This document shows, one piece after another, positions 54,901 to 62,355 of a stretch of 64,000 nt of DNA. Position numbers and translations under genes: made by a program. Under the pieces are notes generated by a model. That model did not search any database and had not been told where the DNA came from. It saw only the letters and a program-made list of their open reading frames with translations. How positions within the stretch are numbered: the stretch's first letter is position 1; each line of letters begins with the position of its first letter. The stretch lies in NCBI GenBank assembly GCA_017549805.1, contig JAFYNJ010000009.1, positions 62,001 to 126,000 of the forward strand. The letters are read 5' to 3'. This stretch comes from Bacteroidales bacterium (GTDB lineage: Bacteria; Bacteroidota; Bacteroidia; Bacteroidales; F082).

Positions 54901-56047
54901 GCTCCAGCCAAACGCGAATGTTCTTGATGTGGTTCTCGTCCACCGAAAGTTGCCAGTCTTCGTCTACAAACACCTTGCCCGGGGTGACGAAGCCGAAGTT
55001 GATCAGCTTTTTCTCGAAATAGTTGACGATTTCCTTCTGTTCGGTCTGGTCGATGTCGATGATCTTCAAGCCCAAAGTCAGCTGAAAGTCGAGCACGGCC
55101 GACATATAGTCTTTTCTGAGCTCCTGGGCGAGGTCGAAGATGGTGTCGATAAACGGCACAATCTGTTCCTGCGGCATTTCATCGACGGCTTCTCGGAGCA
55201 TCTTGTTCATGTTCCAGATAAGGCGCTCGCGCTGGCCTTCCATACCCGGAAGGTGCAGCAGATAGAACACATAATGGAACTTCGTGATGAAATGCGGGAA
55301 GGTCTCTTCCGATTTCGTGAAGCGGCTGGCAATCTGGTCATAGACGGGCATGGCGCAAAGCTTCTCCCAAGTGTCGGCAGCTTCAAGGTCGGCATTGAGT
55401 TGGTCGAAATAGGGCTGACCGATGGATGCTTTGATGACTTCAGCCTCTTGCGGTTCCACAAGCGAGGCTTTTTCGCTGAGCCAGTTTTCCACCAAGGTGG
55501 TCTCGCGCCAATAGCGATAGGTCTCTTTCAAGATAGTCTTCACGAGATGCATCACCTTATCGTGATAACCTTCATCGGAAGCTAATTTATCCAAATACTT
55601 GATGGCATATTTTGAGGCCAAGATATAGCAGTCGCGATTCGTTTCAAAACGGTCTTCCAAAATGTCAAACACGGCATCGGTATAGCCCTTGGGAGCAAAC
55701 TCAAGTAGCGTGTTGATAATGCTGAGTCGCAGTTTTTGGGGAACTTCGGGCTTCAGCAGGCTACGCATCATCTCCAAGGGGATGATCAGCGCGTCGTCCG
55801 GCACGTCGTCACGGGTATAGAACCAGAAGTCGTCCATAAGGATCTTGCGTAGTTCCTCGATGACGAAGGTGTGGTTCGACAGCGGGTGATGGTATTCCGT
55901 GATGCATTCCTTCGCCCGCTTGTTGATGCCGAAGTATTTGGCCGACAAGTTGATAAACCGCTGATGTTCTTCAGGGATGAAGATGTCTTTATATCGTGTT
56001 TGCTCCAGGTTGGCTTCGAGTGCCTGTGACTTGAATGGTTCCGACAT
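51938..56047 (-). CDS. giant PPDK-like protein: unknown helical N-terminus, ATP-grasp domain and phosphohistidine swivel, no PEP-binding TIM barrel
   Basis: 1369 residues. Residues 1-~860 are a helical region of no known motif. An ATP-grasp domain like pyruvate-phosphate dikinase starts at ~875 ([53 protein letters not shown]). The swivel domain (~1240-1369) carries the phospho-accepting His in GGATSHAAV (about residue 1311). The protein ends there: the PEP/pyruvate TIM barrel that makes up the last ~340 residues of PPDK is absent. This makes a dikinase with a different acceptor likely. A heptanucleotide tract at 52355-52389 encodes part of the linker. Confidence 0.78.
   Translation of the reverse strand: [1369 protein letters not shown]
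52355..52389. repeat. heptanucleotide tract inside the PPDK-like gene
   Basis: ACTTTCA, CCTTTCA, CCTTTCC, ACTTTCA, ACTGTCT on the plus strand; it encodes about residues 1219-1231 in the interdomain linker ([13 protein letters not shown]). Confidence 0.65.
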
Positions 56048-56068
56048 TTTTTTGTTTTCTTATTGCTG

Positions 56069-56095
56069 CAAAGTTATGTTTTTTTACTACTTTTG
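56069..56095. promoter_or_regulatory. divergent -7 boxes for PPDK-like gene and gapA
   Basis: Minus strand TAACTTTG (56069-56076) lies 22 bases before the PPDK-like ATG. Plus strand TACTTTTG (56088-56095) lies 30 bases before the gapA ATG. Confidence 0.55.
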
Positions 56096-56124
56096 CGCCA
56101 AACACAACAAATAAAATTATTGCA

Positions 56125-57132
56125 ATGGAAAAGATCAAAGTAGGTATCAATGGTTTCGGCCGTATCGGCCGCAACGTGTTCCGCATCATTTGCGAACGTC
56201 CGAATTTAGAGATCGTGGGTGTCAACGACCTGACAAGCACCAAGGTGCTGGCCCACCTGTTGAAATACGACTCCACCCAGGGCAAGTTCCCCGGCACCGT
56301 GGAATATGACGAGACCGCGCTGATCGTCAACGGCCAACGCATCCCAGTCACGGCTGAGCGTTCACCCTTGAATATCAAGTGGGGCAAGACCCCCGACGTG
56401 GTGGTTGAATCCACCGGCGTGTTCCGTTCCAAGGAAAGCAGCAAGGGCGGCTATGGCGACCACCTGAAGAACGGTGCCAAGAAGGTCATCCTCTCCGCTC
56501 CCTCGAAGGACGCCATCGATGCCACCATCGTGGTCGGCGTGAACAACCATGAGCTCACCGACGACATCGAATGCGTCTCCAACGCTTCCTGCACCACCAA
56601 CTGCTTGGCCCCCGTCGCCAAGGTGTTGAACGACCGTTTCGGCATTGAGCAGGGTTACATCACCACCATCCACAGCTACACCAACGACCAAGTCATCCTC
56701 GACGGTCCGCACAGCGACCTGCGCCGCGCCCGCTCGGCCGCCATGTCACAGATTCCCACCACTACCGGCGCTGCCAAAGCCGTGGGCATTGTAATCCCCG
56801 ACCTGAATGGCAAACTCGACGGCATCGCCGTCCGCGTCCCCACCCCGACTGGATCCCTCGTTGACCTCGTCTGCACGCTGAAGACCGAAGCCACCAAGGA
56901 AGAGATCAACGCCGCCATGAAGGAAGCCGCCGAAGGTCCGATGAAGGGCGTCCTCGAATACACCGAAGACCCGATCGTGAGCTGCGACGTCATCCACAAC
57001 CCACATTCTTCCATTTTCGATGCCCAAAGCACCATGGTGATGGGCAAGATGGTGAAAATCATGTCGTGGTACGACAACGAGTGGGGTTACTCCAATAGGA
57101 TGGTGGACCTCATTGAGATGATGAAATATTGA
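56125..57132 (+). CDS. gapA: glyceraldehyde-3-phosphate dehydrogenase, type I
   Basis: 335 residues from the ATG at 56125; the frame is open upstream but the -7 box lies inside that extension. NAD-binding GINGFGRIGRNVFR, catalytic C156 in SNASCTTNC, and the substrate site around HSYTND..LDGPH are intact. Central glycolytic enzyme; codon use is strongly biased to C-ending codons (for example AAC, ACC, GGC), as expected for a highly expressed gene. It ends in front of a large structured spacer. Confidence 0.96.
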   Translation: MEKIKVGINGFGRIGRNVFRIICERPNLEIVGVNDLTSTKVLAHLLKYDSTQGKFPGTVEYDETALIVNGQRIPVTAERSPLNIKWGKTPDVVVESTGVFRSKESSKGGYGDHLKNGAKKVILSAPSKDAIDATIVVGVNNHELTDDIECVSNASCTTNCLAPVAKVLNDRFGIEQGYITTIHSYTNDQVILDGPHSDLRRARSAAMSQIPTTTGAAKAVGIVIPDLNGKLDGIAVRVPTPTGSLVDLVCTLKTEATKEEINAAMKEAAEGPMKGVLEYTEDPIVSCDVIHNPHSSIFDAQSTMVMGKMVKIMSWYDNEWGYSNRMVDLIEMMKY

Positions 57133-57138
57133 TTCTTC

Positions 57139-57165
57139 TTCCTTTTGGCATTGCTCCAAAAGGAA
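57139..57165 (+). other. hairpin after gapA
   Basis: TTCCTTTTGG / CCAAAAGGAA with a 7-base loop; no T run follows, so it is not a classical terminator. Possibly processing or stability element, or part of the structured region that follows. Confidence 0.4.
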
Positions 57166-57178
57166 GCGAAAAGAGCTA

Positions 57179-57275
57179 GGCCAAAAACATTGGCCTACCG
57201 CACAGCCGTCCTAAGTGAGTTGAGCTCAACTCACTTAGTTCGTCTTTAGGGCGGGCGCTGCCCCGGTTTTTGGCC
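57179..57275. repeat. nested inverted-repeat region between gapA and the T9SS type B gene
   Basis: A perfect 28-bp palindrome (57211-57238, arms CTAAGTGAGTTGAG) is nested within an outer pair GGCCAAAAAC (57179-57188) / GTTTTTGGCC (57266-57275). Intervening bases are GC-rich. No coding potential seen; origin unknown, possibly another interspersed element. Confidence 0.7.
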
Positions 57276-57317
57276 GTAGCCCACGCGCCCGGCCCAGTGA
57301 AGGACGAAACAAAGAAA

Positions 57318-59582
57318 TCAACGGATTATCATAATAACCCCTTCCAGCCGCTGTGAAACCGGCCCTTCAGGGGTGGTCATTTCCACATCGCAGACATAGA
57401 AATATGTGCCTGCAGCACAAGGCTGATGCGTGCCCGAGGCATTTCCATCCCAGTTGATGAAGATATCCTCGGTGTGATAGACCATGCTGCCCCAGCGGTT
57501 GAAGATGTGCATCTCTACATGGTTGATCAACTCGGGCGTGATGCGCATGGGAGTGAAGACATCATTGAAACCATCGCCGTTAGGAGTAAATACATTGGGC
57601 AACTCATAAACCGGCTCCTCAGGTTCAGGCTCTTCATTATCAGAAGGTTTCACCTTCACCACTGCTGAGAAGTTCACCAACGGACTGGGCAAGCCATCAA
57701 GGGAATAATGGCCGTAAGTTCGGATATAGTATTGGTATTCCACCTCATTCTCCACACGGGTGTCAACATATTCCATAGCATCCACACAGGACATCTTCAC
57801 GAAGACCGTATCCATCTTTCGGAACACCTCGGTGCTATCGATCACCCAAGGCACTTCCTCGGTCCAACTCAAGGACACCGTCCTGTCGCCCCCCGTACCT
57901 GTCAACAAAATGGCATGGGCAGGAACACTCGTCCCCATCACCTGTTGGTTGGCGTCCCTCATTTCCACCTTATAAAAAAGAGATTGCACTGCTGCAAGGT
58001 CCACTTCTGCATCGCGGAAAGATAAATCGGCACCTGTATATACCATGCTCTCCACACCATCCAAGTTGCGGATCAATCGATAAATATAAGGAGCAGTGAA
58101 TTGGGCATCGATCTCTTGAGGCTGAGCCCATCCCACCAACATCTGATGACCAAGAAGGTCCTCATTGTCATTGGAAACCATCGTCATCAACGGCTGATTG
58201 TTTGGAATCTGTACACAGACCTCGTTGCTGGGTTTGCTCTCAGCACCATCATGGAACAATGCCACCACCCGATAGCAGTATTCCACACCCTGAACGAAGT
58301 CAACGCCCCCGTTATGATCATCATACGAAGTGGCATTGGCAGGCAATTCGGCTATCATCTCATAACCGGGACGCACTCCCGTCTCGCAGTAGTCAGGCTG
58401 GTAAGGCGTAGAGCCTGTTCTCCGATAAACACGGATGGCCTCGACGTTGGAACAAGCCAAATAGGGCGACCAGGAGAGGTGAGAGTTTCCCGTTATTACA
58501 TGCAAGTTTTCCACAGGCGGTGCAATCACGTTGATGTTGACCGCGTACACGTTGCTCAACGGGATGGGGAAAGAGTTGTCCTTGGCATGGACGACCACCT
58601 GGTAAGGATTCTTGCGGATATGGCTGCATTGGGTGTTCCAAATGAACTCGATGGAGGGATTCAAGCCGTAGTCGGTGGTTGGCGTCAAGGTGGCAGGGCT
58701 GGTTGCCAATTCAAACGGCGCACCTGAAGCCTCCAGAGTAACTTGGTCGCCATCGGGATCCAAAGCGGTGATGACAAAATCGAGGGTGGCACCCGCAATG
58801 ACACAGGTGTCACCGATGGCGGTAATCTGCGGCAGGTTGTTGTTACAGGCGTTGATCAGAATCTGCATGTCGCGAATCACCGAGCCGACCTTCATGCCAT
58901 GGCGCCATTCTTCGATGAGGATGGCCACATTGTATTCACCTTGCAAAACAGGGTTTTCCCATTGAAGGATGCCCGTCACAGGGTCGATCTCAAACAGGCT
59001 CGATGCCTGGGGATAAGAATAGCCTGGAATGTCCTCTCCGTTAATGCCCTTGCAAGGCACCAAACGATAGCTCAAGCTGTCGCCGTCTGGATCGTAGGCC
59101 GACGGGGTATGGTAGAACGGCTTCCCCACGCAACCCTTATCAACAGGTGCATTGAGCAGCTGCACTGAGCTGTTGTAGCCCAAGAAGGGACTGATGACCA
59201 GCTCCGTCTCGATGTACATGGGCACGCTGACGGAACTGGGAACGTTCACCACGCCATAATTGCGATTGGCATCTTCCATGCTGATCACATAGGTGCCTGA
59301 AGATGAAAAATCATGGATCATCTTATAGACACTCAGATAGTAGTCGTCGCCCAAATCCTGATAGATCAACCGAGGCATATAGCTGCCAAAACCATCTCCC
59401 CAATTCACCAACAGCGAATCCCGTTCGTAGCCCGCAGTGCTCGAAGTATAATAACAGGTCAGCGTAAACTCATAGCTATTGCCCCCTTTCCACTCGTAGG
59501 TAATCTCCGCGGCACGCTGGTGCGTCGCCCAAAGCGGGATGGCAAACATCAGGAAGAGACATAATGAAAAAAGTTTACGCAT
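57318..59582 (-). CDS. gliding motility-associated C-terminal domain protein (T9SS type B cargo)
   Basis: 754 residues from the ATG at 59582 (a longer frame begins inside the -7 box). Signal peptide 1-18. Middle part has fibronectin/immunoglobulin-like modules with PVDKGCVGKPFYHTPSAYDPDGDSLSYRLV and LDPDGDQVTLEASGAPF, the cadherin-like DPDGD pattern. The last ~90 residues (LPNVFTPNGDGFNDVFTP ... EGVIMIIR) are the CHU_C/gliding motility-associated type B sorting domain. Exported by the T9SS to the cell surface; probably an adhesin-like or structural surface protein. Confidence 0.88.
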   Translation of the reverse strand: MRKLFSLCLFLMFAIPLWATHQRAAEITYEWKGGNSYEFTLTCYYTSSTAGYERDSLLVNWGDGFGSYMPRLIYQDLGDDYYLSVYKMIHDFSSSGTYVISMEDANRNYGVVNVPSSVSVPMYIETELVISPFLGYNSSVQLLNAPVDKGCVGKPFYHTPSAYDPDGDSLSYRLVPCKGINGEDIPGYSYPQASSLFEIDPVTGILQWENPVLQGEYNVAILIEEWRHGMKVGSVIRDMQILINACNNNLPQITAIGDTCVIAGATLDFVITALDPDGDQVTLEASGAPFELATSPATLTPTTDYGLNPSIEFIWNTQCSHIRKNPYQVVVHAKDNSFPIPLSNVYAVNINVIAPPVENLHVITGNSHLSWSPYLACSNVEAIRVYRRTGSTPYQPDYCETGVRPGYEMIAELPANATSYDDHNGGVDFVQGVEYCYRVVALFHDGAESKPSNEVCVQIPNNQPLMTMVSNDNEDLLGHQMLVGWAQPQEIDAQFTAPYIYRLIRNLDGVESMVYTGADLSFRDAEVDLAAVQSLFYKVEMRDANQQVMGTSVPAHAILLTGTGGDRTVSLSWTEEVPWVIDSTEVFRKMDTVFVKMSCVDAMEYVDTRVENEVEYQYYIRTYGHYSLDGLPSPLVNFSAVVKVKPSDNEEPEPEEPVYELPNVFTPNGDGFNDVFTPMRITPELINHVEMHIFNRWGSMVYHTEDIFINWDGNASGTHQPCAAGTYFYVCDVEMTTPEGPVSQRLEGVIMIIR

Positions 59583-59600
59583 CGTGAATTTTTTGATGTG

Positions 59601-59637
59601 CAAAGGTAATCAATAATGAGAAATTTCAGTAAGTTTG
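59601..59637. promoter_or_regulatory. divergent -7 boxes for T9SS cargo gene and relA/spoT
   Basis: Minus strand TACCTTTG (59601-59608) lies 18 bases before the ATG at 59582. Plus strand TAAGTTTG (59630-59637) falls after the first ATG of the relA/spoT frame and 26 bases before the second ATG at 59664. Confidence 0.5.
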
Positions 59638-59663
59638 CAGATTATTTTCAAAAAAAACATGAC

Positions 59664-61853
59664 ATGGACAACACCTTACCCGATCATTATTCTTTAGAGG
59701 AGAAAGAAGAGATCATGCGACGATATGAGCGTTTGCTGAATGCTTGGCAAACGCGCAAAGAGAAACAAGACCTGGAAATGGTGGAGAAGGCCTTTTACTT
59801 CGCCGCCAACGCCCATTGCAACCAACGTCGCCGCACCGGCGAACCCTATATCTACCACCCCATCGCCGTGGCCACCATCGCCGCGCAAGACATCGGACTG
59901 GGCCGCACCTCCATCGTTTGCGCCCTATTGCACGATGTGGTGGAAGACACCGACTACACCTTGGATGACATCTCGAATGAGTTCGGTGAGAAAGTCGCCC
60001 ATATCATCGACGGCCTAACCAAACTCGACAAGGTAGAAAACGCGGAAAGCATGCAAGCCGAGAATTTCAAGAAGATCATCAGCTCGCTCTCCTACGACAT
60101 CCGCGTGGTGCTCATCAAGCTCGCCGACCGCCTGCACAACATGCGCACCCTGAGTTCCATGCCGCCCCACAAACAGCTTAAGATTGCTTCGGAAACCTCC
60201 TATATCTATGCTCCCCTCGCCTATCGTCTCGGCCTTCACGCCATCAAGAACGAGCTGGAGGATCTTTCGTTGAAATACAGGGATCCCGTCATCTACGAAA
60301 GCATCAACAAGCAGATGAATGAGGTCAGGGCAGAACGCACCGCCCAATTGAGGGAATTCCTTGTGCCTATCGAGGAAACGTTCAAGAAAAGAGGCATGGA
60401 GGTGGACACCCAGATCATCGAGCGCTCCACCCACTCCATCTGGAAACGCATGCAGAAGGAACAACTTACTTTCGACGACCTTTACGGCAACTTCACCGTG
60501 CGTTTCATCATCAACTGTCCATTGGACATGGAGAAAATCGAGTGTTGGAAGGTGTATGCCGTCCTCACCGATGTCTATACCCCCAACACCTCTAAGTTGA
60601 AGGACTGGATCTCAACGCCCAAGATCAACGGCTATGAGTCCATCCACGCTGTCTTCATGAGCAAGGACGGCAAATGGGTGGAGGTCCAAATCAGGAGCAA
60701 ACGTATGAACGAGATTGCCGAGAAGGGCTTCACCGCCTATTGGCAATACCGCACCGACAACCAAACCGAGAGCGGTTTCGACGAGTGGCTGAAACGCATC
60801 AACGAACTGATCAGTTCCGAGAGCGAATCCACCCTGGATTTCGTGGACACCTTCACCAACGACCTGTTTTCCGACGAGATCAAGGTGTTTACCCCTCAAG
60901 GGAAAGCCATCACCCTGCCCAAGCACTCCACGGTGCTCGACTTCGCCTACAACATCCACTCGGAAGTAGGCAACCATAGCATCGCCGCCCATGTCAACAA
61001 CCAGCTGGTGCAAATCGACCATAAGCTGAAGACCGGCGACCAGGTGGAGATCATCACCTCCGAGGCACAACACCCGCAAGAGAAATGGTTCGAGTTCCTC
61101 AACACTGCCTTTGCAAAATCCAAGCTCAAGGCGGGCATTAAGGAATACCGACGCAGCTTCCGTGAGAAGGGTGAAGAGAAGTTCAACGAAATCATGAAGA
61201 AGCTCGGCCTCGAGGCCTCCAAAGCCAATCGCAACAAGGTGATGGAGGACGGAAACATCTCCAGCGCGGTCGACTTCTACTACTACCTTGCCGAAGGCAA
61301 GATCAACGAGCAGATCATACAAAGAGTCCTCAAGCCTCAAAGTGGCGGTAGCGGAAGTGGATTGCTCCGATACCTCACCTTCGGTCTTTTGGGCAATGAC
61401 TCAAAGGAGAAGAAAGAGGCACCTGTCTCGAAAGGCGAGTTCGATTTCAACGTGGCTACTTGCTGCAATCCCATCCCAGGCGACGAGGTCGTGGCTTTCA
61501 CTTTCCCCGGCGAACCGCTGCAGATCCACCGTTCCAACTGCCCCAAGGCCATTGAGATGATGTCGCGCTACGGCAACAGCATCGTCAAGGCCAAATGGCA
61601 ACCCAAGAGCGAGATTGCCTTCCTCGCTGGGCTGAAGATCACAGCCATCGACAGCGTCGGATTGCTCAACAAGATGACCAACCTGCTTTCCAACGAGCTG
61701 AAACTCAACTTGCATTCCTTGCAGATGGAATCGAAACAAGACCTCGTGGAAGCCAATATCTCCATCTATGTGCACAACACAGCTGAGCTCAAGCTCCTCA
61801 TCGACAAACTCAGCAAACTGCAAGGCGTGAAAAAAGTAGTGCGACTTGTTTAG
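59664..61853 (+). CDS. RelA/SpoT-type bifunctional (p)ppGpp synthetase/hydrolase
   Basis: 729 residues from the ATG at 59664; an ATG at 59616 would give 745 but precedes the -7 box. The HD hydrolase domain is complete (HPIAVATIAAQDIG, HDVVEDTDYT, ADRLHNMRTL). The synthetase domain holds RFIINCPLDMEKIECW and the substrate loop NGYESIHAVF followed by EVQIRSKRMNEIAEKG. TGS (DEIKVFTPQGKAITLPKHSTVLDFAYNIH) and C-terminal zinc-finger/ACT domains follow. Both activities appear intact. Directs the stringent response. The next gene is fur, whose ATG is 10 bases downstream. Confidence 0.92.
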   Translation: MDNTLPDHYSLEEKEEIMRRYERLLNAWQTRKEKQDLEMVEKAFYFAANAHCNQRRRTGEPYIYHPIAVATIAAQDIGLGRTSIVCALLHDVVEDTDYTLDDISNEFGEKVAHIIDGLTKLDKVENAESMQAENFKKIISSLSYDIRVVLIKLADRLHNMRTLSSMPPHKQLKIASETSYIYAPLAYRLGLHAIKNELEDLSLKYRDPVIYESINKQMNEVRAERTAQLREFLVPIEETFKKRGMEVDTQIIERSTHSIWKRMQKEQLTFDDLYGNFTVRFIINCPLDMEKIECWKVYAVLTDVYTPNTSKLKDWISTPKINGYESIHAVFMSKDGKWVEVQIRSKRMNEIAEKGFTAYWQYRTDNQTESGFDEWLKRINELISSESESTLDFVDTFTNDLFSDEIKVFTPQGKAITLPKHSTVLDFAYNIHSEVGNHSIAAHVNNQLVQIDHKLKTGDQVEIITSEAQHPQEKWFEFLNTAFAKSKLKAGIKEYRRSFREKGEEKFNEIMKKLGLEASKANRNKVMEDGNISSAVDFYYYLAEGKINEQIIQRVLKPQSGGSGSGLLRYLTFGLLGNDSKEKKEAPVSKGEFDFNVATCCNPIPGDEVVAFTFPGEPLQIHRSNCPKAIEMMSRYGNSIVKAKWQPKSEIAFLAGLKITAIDSVGLLNKMTNLLSNELKLNLHSLQMESKQDLVEANISIYVHNTAELKLLIDKLSKLQGVKKVVRLV

Positions 61854-61863
61854 AATCGAAACC

Positions 61864-62307
61864 ATGAAAGAAAACAACGAAAGCATCACAGCGACTGTCA
61901 GGAAGATATTCACAGAATACCTGCGTCAACACAATCTTCGCAAGACCCCGGAGCGTTATGCCATCCTGCAGGAAATCTATTCCACCAACGGGCATTTCGA
62001 CATTGAGTCGCTCTACAACAAGATGAAGGACAACAAGTACCGCGTTAGCCGTGCCACACTATACAACACCATCGAACTGCTCCTGGATTGCAATCTGGTG
62101 ATCAAACACCAGTTCGGACACAACTGCGCACAATACGAGCGATCCTACAAGTTCAGGCAGCACGACCATTTCGTGGATCTCGACACCGGTCAGGTATTGG
62201 AGTATTGCGACCCGCGTTTGCAGGAAATCCAAAAGGCCATCGAAGAGGAGTTTGGCGTGGAGGTGACGCATCATTCGTTGATATTCTATGGACATAAGAA
62301 GAGTTGA
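61864..62307 (+). CDS. fur: Fur family transcriptional regulator without the C-terminal CxxC zinc site
   Basis: 147 residues from the ATG at 61864. Winged helix: LRKTPERYAILQEIYSTNGHFDIESLYNKMKDNKYRVSRATLYNTIELLLDCNLV. The dimerisation domain has QHDHFVDLDTGQVLEYCDP, where typical Fur has HDHxxCxxCGxxxEF; the two cysteines are replaced by D and D, so the structural zinc site is missing here. The C-terminus (GVEVTHHSLIFYGH) keeps metal-sensor histidines. Iron, peroxide or zinc sensing cannot be told apart. Its stop codon lies in a heptanucleotide tract. Confidence 0.88.
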   Translation: MKENNESITATVRKIFTEYLRQHNLRKTPERYAILQEIYSTNGHFDIESLYNKMKDNKYRVSRATLYNTIELLLDCNLVIKHQFGHNCAQYERSYKFRQHDHFVDLDTGQVLEYCDPRLQEIQKAIEEEFGVEVTHHSLIFYGHKKS

Positions 62308-62335
62308 GAGTTTAGAGTTTAGAGTTGAGAGATTT
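62301..62335. repeat. heptanucleotide tract at the fur stop
   Basis: GAGTTGA, GAGTTTA, GAGTTTA, GAGTTGA, GAGATTT; the first unit contains the TGA stop (62305-62307). Confidence 0.7.
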
Positions 62336-62355
62336 TAATAGATAAATATTTAAAA

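Noticed and set aside
59616-59663. Upstream ATG for the relA/spoT gene
   Set aside because: It precedes the best -7 box (59630-59637) and adds 16 residues not needed by the HD domain; kept only as an alternative start.
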